Positions 1 through 7,285 are shown, counted from the first letter of the stretch. The stretch: 34,226 bases of DNA from Bacteroides sp. (GCA_023666835.1 JAMPBJ010000001.1:383298-417523), one strand, 5' to 3'. The notes: generated by a model from the letters alone, not told the origin. Program-made: numbers and translations.

Positions 1-303
1 GGATGGGACAACATCGACATCTTCGGCTGGATGGGATATCCGATGCAGATCAAGATCAACTTCCTCTGCCGCGACTCAATCCTTGCAGCGCCCCTGTGTC
101 TCGACCTCGTGCTTCTGAGCGATCTCGCTGCCCGTGCCGGCCGCTTCGGCATCCAGCGCTTCCTCAGCTTCTTCCTCAAGAGCCCGATGCACGACTACAC
201 CAAAAACGAAGTGCCCGTCAACCACCTCTTCCAGCAGTATGTTATGCTCAAAAACGCCATCCGCGAAATGGGCGGCTACGAAGCTGACGAAGAGATCGAC
301 TAA
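1..303 (+). CDS. Inositol-3-phosphate synthase, C-terminal fragment
   Basis: This is the last 100 codons of a gene that starts before the window. Frame 1 is open from the first base to a TAA at 301-303. The fragment contains GWDNIDIFGW and YPMQIKINFLCRDSILAAP, which match the conserved C-terminal part of myo-inositol-1-phosphate synthase as I know it from Bacteroides. The enzyme converts glucose 6-phosphate to inositol 3-phosphate with NAD in the cytosol. In Bacteroidetes it feeds phosphoinositol lipid synthesis, which is family knowledge and cannot be tested here because the neighbours lie outside. The region after LSFFLKSPM is more variable. A hairpin terminator follows 39 bases after the stop, so this is probably the last gene of its transcript. 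Confidence 0.85.
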   Translation, partial: GWDNIDIFGWMGYPMQIKINFLCRDSILAAPLCLDLVLLSDLAARAGRFGIQRFLSFFLKSPMHDYTKNEVPVNHLFQQYVMLKNAIREMGGYEADEEID

Positions 304-342
304 TCAAAACGAACAACCTCCCTTTCAACTATTTCAAGTATC

Positions 343-383
343 AGAGGTCGCACCATCTCCATGGCGCGACCTCTTTTGTTTTG
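343..383 (+). terminator. Rho-independent terminator after the inositol-3-phosphate synthase gene
   Basis: AGAGGTCGC (343-351) is perfectly complementary to GCGACCTCT (366-374). An inner CCAT/ATGG pairing extends the stem, and TTTGTTTTG follows at 375-383. This is a textbook hairpin plus U-rich tail, and it separates the upstream gene from the lipoprotein at 440. Confidence 0.85.
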
Positions 384-439
384 TCGACTCAAACCAAACA
401 TGGATGTGATTCGTTATATTTAAAAATGTATATATTGTC

Positions 440-844
440 ATGAAGAAAATAATCTCATTCTTTGCAGCCGCAGCACTGACAGCCCTTGCATTCATATCAT
501 GCTCAGGAAGCAAGAGCCAGGCCGAAGTCAACGCCTTCGTCACATCGATGAACAACTATAGCCAGAGTATAGCCAAGGCCACATCGCCCGAAGAAGTCAT
601 TGAGATCGACGGCGCATTTGCCAAGGACATCTCCCAATATGCCAACTCCAACGCAAAACTCACGGCCGCCGACCGCGAAGCCATATTCAAAGCCATTGAG
701 AACTACAGCACCAACGTCAACAATAAATTCAATGAACTCGGGCTGTCGGTATCGCAGGAAGAAGTCAAGGCCAACCATGATAATCTCAAAGCCGTCATCG
801 ACACCTGCACAACCCTCGCCTCAGTGGTTAAAGTAGGCAGTTGA
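440..844 (+). CDS. Small putative lipoprotein of unknown function
   Basis: I do not recognise a named family. The 134-residue product starts with MKKIISFFAAAALTALAFISC, a basic n-region, a hydrophobic stretch and a lipobox-like ending (AFISC) at Cys21, so it should be a lipidated envelope protein. The mature part is short, polar and rich in Ala, Asn, Glu and Lys. It looks mainly alpha-helical, with heptad-like hydrophobic spacing (for example AIFKAIENYSTNVNNKFNEL), suggesting a small helical bundle. It stands alone: a terminator lies upstream and a 415-base gap follows. The only -7-like element upstream is TATATTTA at 415-422, one base off the TAnnTTTG consensus, so its promoter is weakly supported. 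Confidence 0.75.
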   Translation: MKKIISFFAAAALTALAFISCSGSKSQAEVNAFVTSMNNYSQSIAKATSPEEVIEIDGAFAKDISQYANSNAKLTAADREAIFKAIENYSTNVNNKFNELGLSVSQEEVKANHDNLKAVIDTCTTLASVVKVGS

Positions 845-938
845 CCCATCTATCATCCTACACTCAAAGCGATTTAAAGAAACAACACGCATTCCCGATT
901 TTTTTGATATTTTGGGAACAAACACTCATATCCTGTAT

Positions 939-946
939 TATCTTTG
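939..946 (+). promoter_or_regulatory. Bacteroidetes -7 element for a probable noncoding RNA
   Basis: TATCTTTG matches TAnnTTTG and is followed by GCACC, a common context for Bacteroidetes start sites. A TTTG at 911-914 could serve as the -33 element, although the 24-base spacing is longer than usual. No open reading frame of useful size begins downstream, but strong inverted repeats do. Confidence 0.55.
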
Positions 947-951
947 CACCG

Positions 952-1095
952 GGATAAAAAATGGGATTCTGACGCTGAATGAAAGTTGAGGGGCGGCTCA
1001 ATATGTCAGCGTCATCAAACCATCAGCAGGAGTAGCCTGACCGGATTCGTCGGACCGGTCAGACCTGTCGAACCTCACTCTCTACTACCTGCACA
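952..1095 (+). ncRNA. Candidate structured noncoding RNA
   Basis: This lies in the 415-base gap 845-1259, which has no credible gene. Helix 1 pairs GACGCTGA (971-978) with TCAGCGTC (1006-1013) and has an inner TTGAG/CTCAA stem (986-990 with 997-1001). Helix 2 pairs GCAGGAGTAG (1026-1035) with CTACTACCTGC (1082-1092), leaving one bulged A at 1087. It encloses helix 3, CTGACCGG (1037-1044) with CCGGTCAG (1055-1062). The start is inferred from the -7 element at 939-946; the end is uncertain. It lacks the signature loop of SRP RNA and I could not match it to a riboswitch. The next gene has its own promoter at 1203, so a free-standing RNA is more likely than a leader. Confidence 0.5.
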
Positions 1096-1115
1096 TTCAT
1101 TCTGAGCAATGGTCG

Positions 1116-1138
1116 GGCGTTATTTGGACTGAGTCTAA
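1116..1138 (+). repeat. Repeat copy 1, candidate operator (palindrome TTGGACT-N-AGTCTAA)
   Basis: GGCGTTATTTGGACT followed by GAGTCTAA. A near-identical copy (21 of 23 bases) lies at 1884-1906. The core is a 7-1-7 palindrome with one mismatch, a form typical of dimeric regulator sites. Its centre is about 72 bases upstream of the -7 element of the gene at 1260. In this copy the flanks GCGTTA and TAACGC could also pair. The regulator is unknown. Confidence 0.5.
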
Positions 1139-1202
1139 CGCGGCACAACAGCAAGGGATGACATAAATGTCAACATAAATCATTTTATTTATCTATTTTT
1201 TG

Positions 1203-1210
1203 TAATTTTG
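1203..1210 (+). promoter_or_regulatory. -7 element of the secreted-protein gene at 1260
   Basis: TAATTTTG followed by CACATC fits TAnnTTTG exactly. It lies 50 bases before the ATG at 1260. A T-rich stretch occupies the -33 area without a clean TTTG. Confidence 0.6.
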
Positions 1211-1259
1211 CACATCATTCATCGAAAACCTTTGACACACATCGCACGAATCATTCAAG

Positions 1260-1853
1260 ATGAAAAAAATCATACTTATCATTTTCACAGCACTTTCTTC
1301 ACTCAACGCTTTCTCACAAACCGATTACTGGGCAGAGAATCCCAATAAAAACGTCACTTACACACCTTCCAACATCGTATTCCGCAGCTCTCAATTTTCT
1401 GAAACCGTTACAGGGATACTCGAATGCACCGAAGGGACATTCAGTAAAGGAGTATGGGTTGGTGTTAGTTCTTACGTCAACACACCCCTTCGCCCACTAT
1501 CCTCCTACGAGATAAATCTTTGCGGGGTCCGCTGGGCCACAGACATAAATCTCTCCGAAGGTAAATCCATGGTCTACACAGGTGCCGTCTCGCTTTCATT
1601 TATGACAATTGGGACAAAATATCTTGTAGGACTCTACACGTTGGAAAACGACGGAAAGTACTGGCCTATACCTACTCCGGGCATATTTACCGCCGGAGGC
1701 TCATATCTTGCCGGAATAGACTTGATTGAAGAAGACCCTGACAATTCAGAGCCCGAATGGTATACCATCCACGGACAGCGCGTGAGCAATCCTCAGGGAG
1801 GAGTCTTCATAAAAAAGACAGGATCCCTTGTTGAAAAGGTCGTTGTGCCTTGA
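1260..1853 (+). CDS. Secreted protein of unknown function with a C-terminal sorting-like tail
   Basis: No named family recognised. The 197-residue product begins MKKIILIIFTALSSLNAFSQ, a Sec signal peptide with likely cleavage before or after the Gln at residue 20. The middle is beta-rich with many Tyr, Thr and Ser residues. The last 30 residues read YTIHGQRVSNPQGG followed by a short strand ending in VEKVVVP. Such a tail (YxxxGxRV, then GVFI, then KxVV) is common on exported proteins of Prevotella and its relatives and resembles the last strands of the type IX secretion C-terminal domain. True T9SS use is an inference. It has its own promoter at 1203 and carries a repeat copy on each side, the second one 31 bases after the stop. 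Confidence 0.75.
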   Translation: MKKIILIIFTALSSLNAFSQTDYWAENPNKNVTYTPSNIVFRSSQFSETVTGILECTEGTFSKGVWVGVSSYVNTPLRPLSSYEINLCGVRWATDINLSEGKSMVYTGAVSLSFMTIGTKYLVGLYTLENDGKYWPIPTPGIFTAGGSYLAGIDLIEEDPDNSEPEWYTIHGQRVSNPQGGVFIKKTGSLVEKVVVP

Positions 1854-1883
1854 AACTCTTCAATAGCCATCGGCCACATTGCA

Positions 1884-1906
1884 GGCGTTATTTGGACTAA
1901 GTCTGA
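1884..1906 (+). repeat. Repeat copy 2, candidate operator upstream of the FMN/Fe-S operon
   Basis: GGCGTTATTTGGACT followed by AAGTCTGA. It shares 21 of 23 bases with 1116-1138, including the palindromic core. Its centre lies about 63 bases upstream of the -7 element at 1962-1969. The similar distance to a promoter in both copies argues for a regulator site rather than a decayed mobile element. Confidence 0.5.
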
Positions 1907-1961
1907 AATACGACATGCTAGTTTTTGACGTGAGAATGATTGATAATCATGCCGAATTTAT

Positions 1962-1969
1962 TAACTTTG
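1962..1969 (+). promoter_or_regulatory. -7 element of the FMN/4Fe-4S protein operon
   Basis: TAACTTTG followed by CACCG is a perfect TAnnTTTG match. A start site near 1976 would leave only about 8 bases before the ATG at 1984, or 17 before the in-frame ATG at 1993, so the second start deserves consideration. Confidence 0.7.
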
Positions 1970-1983
1970 CACCGAAATAACCG

Positions 1984-3111
1984 ATGCAAAAAATGTCGAC
2001 TAAACCAACGGATTCTACCAACAAACCATCAACATCAAGCCGCGTGACGGCCAATATCGTAGGTTTGGTGTGCGTGTTCCTCTTCATGGCCACTGCAGCC
2101 TTGATGATCAACGGACACATCTTCGGCTTCAACCCCGCTGAGAGCCATTCGGCCGATTCAACCACCACATCGATCGGCGACACTATTGTCATCAACACCA
2201 CCGAAGCGGGTAAGGATATCACGGGATACGCCGGTCCGGTGCCCCTGGAGATAAAGATAACCGACGGCAAGATTGCATCCGTCGAGGCTCTGACCAATAG
2301 CGAGACGCCGGGATTTTTCAAGCGCGTGGTAGAGGCCGGACTTCTCGATAGTTGGAACGGCTTGACACTCGAGCAAGCATCGACGATTAAAGTCGACGGT
2401 GTCACCGGAGCCACCTATTCATCAAACGCCGTGATCGGCAATGTGAAAGCCGGACTGGCCACATACACCCCGGTAGAGGCTGAAGAGACCGACGCAGCCG
2501 ACACTCACCCGTTTGGAGCAAAAGAGATTGCCGTGCTTGCCGTGCTGATGCTGGCTATGATAGTGCCCCTGTTCACCAAAAACCATCGCTATCGCCTGGC
2601 GCAACAGATACTCAACGCTGCCATCCTCGGATTCTGGGGAGGCACATTTCTTGACTACACAATGCTGCTCAACGTGATGTCAAACGCGCCCTCGGCAGCA
2701 CTGACCATATCGGCAGGACTGATGATCGTGGCCGCATTCATCTATCCGCTGCTGGGCAAACCGGGCTACTACTGCGCATGGGTGTGCCCGCTCGGATCGC
2801 TGCAGGAGCTGGCCTCGGCATGCAACCCGCGCCACCACCTCACCCTCGGGCCGCACACAGTGAAATTTCTCACTAATTTCCGCCTGCTACTCTGGGGCGT
2901 GCTGATGCTTTGCCTCTGGACAGCCATGTGGGTGAGCTGGATCGACTACGAACTGTTCACGGCGTTCATCGTTGAAAGCGCAGCCACAGGGATTCTGATA
3001 TCAGGCGCCGTAATCGTTGCATTGTCGATCTTCATACCGCGGCCCTACTGCCGGTTCATCTGCCCTACGGGAACGCTGCTGCGCATATCCCAAAACCTCA
3101 ACAACAAATAA
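1984..3111 (+). CDS. Membrane FMN-binding and 4Fe-4S polyferredoxin-like protein (NosR/RnfG-like)
   Basis: The 375-residue protein joins two known modules. After a membrane helix (about 21-43) comes an RnfG/NosR-type FMN-binding domain (about 60-160) with DGVTGATYSS at 138-147. The TGATxS core fits the site where ApbE attaches FMN to threonine. A second part with several membrane helices (about 183-355) carries CAWVCP (C264, C268) and CRFICP (C356, C360), the paired CxxxCP signature of NosR/NapH-type proteins. Classical ferredoxin CxxCxxC clusters are absent. The layout places the flavin outside the cytoplasmic membrane, so it probably passes electrons from the membrane to an extracytosolic acceptor (inference). 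It is the first gene of an operon; a membrane-anchored nitroreductase follows 31 bases later and is a plausible partner. ATG 1993 is an alternative start. Confidence 0.85.
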   Translation: MQKMSTKPTDSTNKPSTSSRVTANIVGLVCVFLFMATAALMINGHIFGFNPAESHSADSTTTSIGDTIVINTTEAGKDITGYAGPVPLEIKITDGKIASVEALTNSETPGFFKRVVEAGLLDSWNGLTLEQASTIKVDGVTGATYSSNAVIGNVKAGLATYTPVEAEETDAADTHPFGAKEIAVLAVLMLAMIVPLFTKNHRYRLAQQILNAAILGFWGGTFLDYTMLLNVMSNAPSAALTISAGLMIVAAFIYPLLGKPGYYCAWVCPLGSLQELASACNPRHHLTLGPHTVKFLTNFRLLLWGVLMLCLWTAMWVSWIDYELFTAFIVESAATGILISGAVIVALSIFIPRPYCRFICPTGTLLRISQNLNNK

Positions 3112-3142
3112 CCATTCCACCCACAATATACATCTTCACACG

Positions 3143-3784
3143 ATGAAAACCTCCAACGTCATCATAGTCATTCTCGCCATCGCACTGACTGCCGTATCAT
3201 ATCTCTATATCCGAAGCGGACACGCCGGCGATGCAGCCGAAGCGACTGACACCACCGCCGTCGAGGCAACCAACGCTGCCTACGACGCCATTATGAACCG
3301 CACAAGCGTGCGCGCCTACGCTGACAAGGCTGTTGGTGAAGCGCAGATCGATTCGCTTCTCCGCGCAGCTATGGCTGCCCCTACGGCTGTAAACCGCCAA
3401 CCGTGGCATTTCGTAGTGATAGATGGCCGCGCGCAGCTCGACTCCATAGCTTCCGACTTCCGCAACATCTCAATGGCTGCCGAAGCACCGCTCGCCATAG
3501 CCGTGTGTGGCGATCTAAGCCTCGCTCTTGACGGCGAAGCTCAGGCCTACTGGATCCAGGACTGCTCGGCAGCTACCGAAAACATGCTCATAGCAGCACA
3601 AGCCATGGGGCTCGGTGCCGTATGGTGTGGCATCTATCCCAGCACCGAACGAGTAGACAAAGCACGCAGGATGCTTGATCTTCCCGACAATCTCGTACCC
3701 CTCAACATCGTTGTGATCGGCTATCCAAAAGCTCCTCAGCAACCCAAAGACAAATACACTCCTGAAAAAATCACCAAACTCTGA
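3143..3784 (+). CDS. Membrane-anchored nitroreductase-family protein
   Basis: The 213-residue product starts MKTSNVIIVILAIALTAV, a single N-terminal hydrophobic segment (about 5-23) acting as anchor or signal peptide. A nitroreductase fold follows: NRTSVRAYADKAV (FMN phosphate-binding Arg and Ser), then AAPTAVNRQPWHFVV, and near the end MGLGAVWCGIYP and NIVVIGYPK. Family members bind FMN and reduce quinones, nitro compounds or other acceptors with NAD(P)H. Here the anchor suggests a position outside the membrane, where electrons might come from the upstream FMN/Fe-S protein rather than from NAD(P)H (inference). The ATG at 3143 is preferred over an upstream in-frame ATG at 3017, which lies inside the previous gene and would bury the signal peptide. 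The next gene starts 8 bases after the stop. Confidence 0.85.
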   Translation: MKTSNVIIVILAIALTAVSYLYIRSGHAGDAAEATDTTAVEATNAAYDAIMNRTSVRAYADKAVGEAQIDSLLRAAMAAPTAVNRQPWHFVVIDGRAQLDSIASDFRNISMAAEAPLAIAVCGDLSLALDGEAQAYWIQDCSAATENMLIAAQAMGLGAVWCGIYPSTERVDKARRMLDLPDNLVPLNIVVIGYPKAPQQPKDKYTPEKITKL

Positions 3785-3791
3785 CCCACCG

Positions 3792-4373
3792 ATGGACCAA
3801 AAGAAAGCAATCGTGGTCTACGGCGCCTCGAGCGAGCAGATCAATCCCAAATATAAAGAAGACACCTTCCGGCTGGGGCAGGAAATAGCGCGCCGCGGCT
3901 TGGCGCTGATATGCGGCGGAGGCAAAGCCGGACTGATGAAAGCAGCCATCGACGGAGCCACCGATCAAGGAGGTCACACCATCGGCGTGCTGCCGGAATT
4001 TATGGTGGCCAACAACTGGCAGCATCCACAACTGACGGAAATGATTTCAACACCCGACATGCACACTCGCAAACGCACCATGGCCGCCATGAGCATGGCT
4101 GCCATAGCATGCCCCGGCGGTTGCGGCACGTTCGAGGAACTGATGGAGATCATCACCTGGCGCCAACTCAATCTCTACCGCGGACAAGTGGTGATACTCA
4201 ACACTCTCGGCTACTACGATCCTCTTCTGCAGATGCTTGGTAAAGGCATCGAACAAGGCTTCATGCGGCCCGACCACACCCGTCTCTGGTACGTGGCCAC
4301 TACGCCCGAAGAAGCTGTTGAAATGGCTCTCGAACCGGTCGACCCGGCTCTCTTCACTCAAAAAATCCACTAA
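3792..4373 (+). CDS. LOG family protein (TIGR00730 type, nucleoside 5'-monophosphate phosphoribohydrolase)
   Basis: The 193-residue cytosolic protein has all the marks of the LOG/lysine-decarboxylase-like Rossmann family: YGASS near residue 10, CGGGKAGLM (41-49), HTRKRTM (91-97) and the catalytic PGGCGTFEE (108-116). Family members remove the base from nucleoside 5'-monophosphates to give the free base and ribose 5-phosphate; plant and some bacterial members activate cytokinins. In gut Bacteroidales a role in nucleotide clean-up is more likely than hormone synthesis (inference). The length is normal for the family. It sits tightly in the operon, 7 bases after the nitroreductase and 10 bases before the DUF4271 gene. 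Confidence 0.88.
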   Translation: MDQKKAIVVYGASSEQINPKYKEDTFRLGQEIARRGLALICGGGKAGLMKAAIDGATDQGGHTIGVLPEFMVANNWQHPQLTEMISTPDMHTRKRTMAAMSMAAIACPGGCGTFEELMEIITWRQLNLYRGQVVILNTLGYYDPLLQMLGKGIEQGFMRPDHTRLWYVATTPEEAVEMALEPVDPALFTQKIH

Positions 4374-4383
4374 GCCCTCCATA

Positions 4384-5211
4384 ATGGCCGCTACCGAAAC
4401 CACATTGCCCCTCTACCATCTGTCGGCGATAGCCACATCGCCCGCCGACACGCTGACCATGCCCGAAAGCGCGGCTCCATGGTCGGCACGCGAACAGGCA
4501 ATGACCTTCACCGGCCGCATACCATACACCGAAGGACTGACACCGGTGCACCGCGCTGAGTTGCCGGGCTACAACTCCGGCGTAATGGCTCTGCTTCTCG
4601 GACTGTTTCTGCTGATAGCCATCAACTTCCGCCACTACACCACGTTTCTCAAGACATTCACACAAAACCTCTTCTCGGTGCGCAAACGTCCCAATGTGTT
4701 CGACGAGCGATCCACCACCAATGAAACCCGCATACTCGTATCGCTCATCCTGCTGGTGTGTGTCAGCGAAGGCATACTGATGTTTTCATGCATGCGCCAC
4801 GAAGGCTATATGCTTCGGACGATGCCCTACGTGCTGATATTCACAGCCGTAGCAGCCATCTACTATATCTTCCAGCTCATTGCCTATCGCACCGTGGGGT
4901 TCGTGTTCACATCGACCAACCGCGCACTGATGTGGATGAAAGGCTTCAACGCCTCGCAATCGCTGCTGGGAATAACGCTGATCGGGCCGGCCGTCATCTC
5001 GCTGTTCTACCCGTCGGCCTCCGGTCTGCTCATCGGCATTGGCATTTTTCTCTATGCAATTGCCCGAATCATCTTCATCTGCAAAGGTTTTAGAATTTTT
5101 TATAACAATTCTTTCGCTTTGATCTACTTTATTTTGTACCTTTGCACCCTCGAAATAATACCACTCATAATAATCTATAAGACCTCTATTCTCTGCTCCT
5201 CCATCATCTGA
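4384..5211 (+). CDS. DUF4271 domain membrane protein
   Basis: The 275-residue protein has a polar N-terminus of about 65 residues and then about six to seven hydrophobic segments, starting with YNSGVMALLLGLFLLIAI and ending with a segment in LEIIPLIIIY. This layout, and the position directly before uroporphyrinogen-III synthase, match the Bacteroidetes DUF4271 family. Function is unknown; the conserved linkage to hemD is known from other Bacteroidetes. The ATG at 4384 is chosen because it follows the previous stop by 10 bases; the same frame is open further upstream but overlaps the LOG gene. Codons 252-254 also contain the hemD promoter, so this coding end is under double use. Confidence 0.85.
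   Translation: MAATETTLPLYHLSAIATSPADTLTMPESAAPWSAREQAMTFTGRIPYTEGLTPVHRAELPGYNSGVMALLLGLFLLIAINFRHYTTFLKTFTQNLFSVRKRPNVFDERSTTNETRILVSLILLVCVSEGILMFSCMRHEGYMLRTMPYVLIFTAVAAIYYIFQLIAYRTVGFVFTSTNRALMWMKGFNASQSLLGITLIGPAVISLFYPSASGLLIGIGIFLYAIARIIFICKGFRIFYNNSFALIYFILYLCTLEIIPLIIIYKTSILCSSII
5137..5144 (+). promoter_or_regulatory. hemD promoter (-7 element) inside the DUF4271 coding sequence
   Basis: TACCTTTG followed by CACCC fits TAnnTTTG. A TTTG at 5118-5121 is a possible -33 element with a rather short spacing of 15. The start site would be near 5151 and the hemD leader about 85 bases long. Confidence 0.6.
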
Positions 5212-5235
5212 CAATCAAACTAAATTTGAACCATC

Positions 5236-5976
5236 GTGAAAATCAAAAAAATTCTTGTATCTCAGCCTAAGCCATCGTCGGACAAATCGCCCTACTATGA
5301 TATAGCTGAAAAATATGGGGTTCAGATCGAGTTCCGTCCCTTCATCAAGGTGGAAGGACTAACCGCCAAGGAATTTCGTCAGTCGAAAATAACCATATCG
5401 GATTTTACAGCAATCATTTTTACAGCGCGTACGGCTATCGACCATTTCTTCCGCCTCTGCGAAGAGATGCGCATATCCATTCCCGACACCACAAAATATT
5501 TCTGCACCACCGAATCAATAGCCCTTTATCTGCAGAAATACATCGTGTATCGCAAACGCAAGATTTTCCATGGCGACACCGGTAAACTCGACGGTCTGCT
5601 GCCGGCTCTGATCAAGCACAACAAGGAGAAATATCTTTACATTGTCAGTGACGTCAACAAAAACGAAGCCAACATACTCGACGCCAACAACATCAACTAC
5701 ACCAAAGCAGTGATGTATCGCACCGTCAGCAACGACTTCGGACCCGATGAACCGTTTGACTACGACATGCTCGTGTTCTTCAGCCCCAACGGTATCGCCT
5801 CGCTGATGAAGAACTTCCCCAACTTCGACCAGGGCGACATCGTCATTGCCACACTCGGTTCAACCACCGCCAAGGCCGTAAAAGACGCCGGTCTGCGCCT
5901 CGACATCGAAGCGCCGTCGGTCAAAGCGCCGTCAATGACCGCCGCTCTCGACCTCTTTCTTGCCGCGCAGAAATAA
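5236..5976 (+). CDS. hemD: Uroporphyrinogen-III synthase
   Basis: The 246-residue product starts at a GTG and reads KIKKILVSQPKPSSDKSPYY, the Bacteroidetes form of the HemD N-terminus. It contains the two-domain alpha/beta pattern of the family: FTARTAIDHFF (the usual TSxxAV position), YLYIVSD, and FFSPNGIASLMKNFP followed by IATLGSTTAKAVKDAGL. The enzyme closes hydroxymethylbilane to uroporphyrinogen III in tetrapyrrole synthesis. The family has low sequence identity, and the call also rests on the DUF4271 neighbour. It has its own promoter inside the upstream gene. rnpA follows after 26 bases, so hemD probably heads the hemD-rnpA-yidD-tatD transcript. Confidence 0.9.
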   Translation: MKIKKILVSQPKPSSDKSPYYDIAEKYGVQIEFRPFIKVEGLTAKEFRQSKITISDFTAIIFTARTAIDHFFRLCEEMRISIPDTTKYFCTTESIALYLQKYIVYRKRKIFHGDTGKLDGLLPALIKHNKEKYLYIVSDVNKNEANILDANNINYTKAVMYRTVSNDFGPDEPFDYDMLVFFSPNGIASLMKNFPNFDQGDIVIATLGSTTAKAVKDAGLRLDIEAPSVKAPSMTAALDLFLAAQK

Positions 5977-6002
5977 TCTGTCGCATCCCCTGCTTCTCTG
6001 AC

Positions 6003-6401
6003 ATGAGTGGACACCGACTATACAAACGCGAAAAACTTTGCAGCAAAACTGCAATCGACATATTGTTCTCGCCCGCGCATAAAGCCAGCGGCGAGAACAA
6101 CACTATTATGGCCTATCCTTGGCGCGCCGTTTGGCGTCGCAATGAATCGCGACAGTCGGATGTGGCTCAATTTCTCATCATCGTGCCCAAGAAACGGCTT
6201 CGCCACGCCGTTGATCGCGTCAAGATGCGCCGCCGTCTGCGCGAAGCCTACCGCCTGGGGCGCGAAGCGCTCGCCCCTCACAGCCGCGTCGACATAGCAT
6301 TTATCTATGTGGCCGACAAACTTACTCCCTTTACCGATGCGCAACGCTCCATAGGCCGTATCCTTTCACGCATCAACTCCTCACTCACTCCCCAACAATG
6401 A
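6003..6401 (+). CDS. rnpA: Ribonuclease P protein component
   Basis: The 132-residue basic protein has the RnpA signatures: [16 protein letters not shown] at the N-terminus (the usual RL-K plus FxxV pattern), [23 protein letters not shown] in the middle (first part of the RNR-type RNA-binding helix) and REAYR just after. It binds the catalytic RNase P RNA and helps mature the 5' ends of tRNAs. Length is normal. Its 3' end overlaps the yidD start by four bases (ATGA type), so the two should be translationally coupled. rpmH is not next to it here; the hemD linkage is the Bacteroidetes arrangement. Confidence 0.92.
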   Translation: MSGHRLYKREKLCSKTAIDILFSPAHKASGENNTIMAYPWRAVWRRNESRQSDVAQFLIIVPKKRLRHAVDRVKMRRRLREAYRLGREALAPHSRVDIAFIYVADKLTPFTDAQRSIGRILSRINSSLTPQQ

Positions 6402-6610
6402 TACGCCGGATATTCATCCTTCCCATCCGATTCTATCAGCTTGCAATATCGCCGCTGTTTCCCTCCTGTTGCCGGTTTACACCCACCTGCAGCCAATATG
6501 CCATAGAAGCAATAACACGCCACGGCATAGTGCGCGGCATATATCTGGCAGTGCGACGCATACTGCGTTGCCATCCCTGGGGAGGTAGCGGCTACGATCC
6601 CGTGCCATGA
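6398..6610 (+). CDS. yidD: Membrane protein insertion efficiency factor YidD
   Basis: The 70-residue protein has the compact YidD pattern: an N-terminal amphipathic stretch ([20 protein letters not shown]), then [18 protein letters not shown] with the conserved cysteines, then [18 protein letters not shown] at the end. YidD sits at the inner face of the membrane and aids YidC-dependent insertion. It overlaps rnpA by four bases upstream and the TatD gene by four bases downstream, so all three form one tightly coupled unit. No oddity is visible. Confidence 0.93.
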   Translation: MIRRIFILPIRFYQLAISPLFPSCCRFTPTCSQYAIEAITRHGIVRGIYLAVRRILRCHPWGGSGYDPVP

Positions 6611-7233
6611 CTCGCATAATCGACATCCACACGCATCACCTGAGCCACAACGCCATAGTCAACATCGACGTGTGTCAGGCGTTGACCGACGGATATCTCT
6701 ACTCCGTTGGTCATCATCCATGGGAGGATCCATCGATCTTCTCTGAGGAGCGACTACTGCAGTCTGCGTCCGATCCGCGCGTGGTGGCCATCGGCGAGGC
6801 CGGCCTTGATGCACTTAAGGGAGGATCGCTTGAGGAGCAAACCCGGATCTTCATGTCGCAGATCCGGATCAGTGAAGCGCTCGGCAAGCCGCTGATAATC
6901 CACTGTGTGCGCACCCACGACCGACTTCTCTCGATCCATCGTGAAGTCAAGCCGCGTCAACCCTGGATATTTCACGGCTTCCGGCTCAAACCCACAATAG
7001 CCGACGCACTGCTCCGCGAAGGCCTCTACCTGTCGCTTGGCCCGATGTTCAATGCCGACTCTGCTGCAATGATACCCGACGACCGGCTGTTTATTGAAAC
7101 CGACGACGATCCTGAGGCCGACATTGGCAGAGTGGCACAGCGTGTGGCATCGGCTCGATCGGTCGGTGAGACCACAATCCTCGACATTGTGGCACGCAAC
7201 GCCGAATTTTGCTTCAAATTACCATCTCAATAA
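6607..7233 (+). CDS. TatD family metal-dependent hydrolase
   Basis: The 208-residue protein shows the TatD metal-binding set in order: IDIHTHH (residues 5-11), [32 protein letters not shown] and FIETDDDPE. The family folds as a TIM barrel and includes 3'-5' DNA exonucleases. At 208 residues it is shorter than E. coli TatD (about 260), as is common for Bacteroidetes members. The substrate cannot be told from sequence. It overlaps yidD by four bases, so it is co-translated, and 23 bases separate its stop from the upp promoter -7 element. Confidence 0.9.
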   Translation: MTRIIDIHTHHLSHNAIVNIDVCQALTDGYLYSVGHHPWEDPSIFSEERLLQSASDPRVVAIGEAGLDALKGGSLEEQTRIFMSQIRISEALGKPLIIHCVRTHDRLLSIHREVKPRQPWIFHGFRLKPTIADALLREGLYLSLGPMFNADSAAMIPDDRLFIETDDDPEADIGRVAQRVASARSVGETTILDIVARNAEFCFKLPSQ

Positions 7234-7235
7234 TC

Positions 7236-7285
7236 TTGCAATAAGATGGAGATTTATTATTTTTGCAAAAATTACTTTTGCAAAA
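7236..7285 (+). promoter_or_regulatory. upp promoter with overlapping inverted repeat
   Basis: TTG at 7236-7238 and TATTTTTG at 7258-7265 are spaced by 19 bases, the usual Bacteroidetes spacing. A second -7-like TACTTTTG lies at 7273-7280. TTGCAAAA (7263-7270) and TTTTGCAA (7276-7283) form an inverted repeat around ATTAC, covering the start-site region and possibly serving as an operator. Confidence 0.6.

Noticed and set aside
952-1095. SRP RNA, TPP or cobalamin riboswitch for the structured RNA
   Set aside because: The diagnostic loops of these classes are not present, and the downstream gene has its own promoter.
1116-1906. Ends of a mobile element flanking the gene at 1260
   Set aside because: The two copies are in direct orientation, no transposase lies between them and no target duplication is visible; shared promoter distance favours regulator sites.
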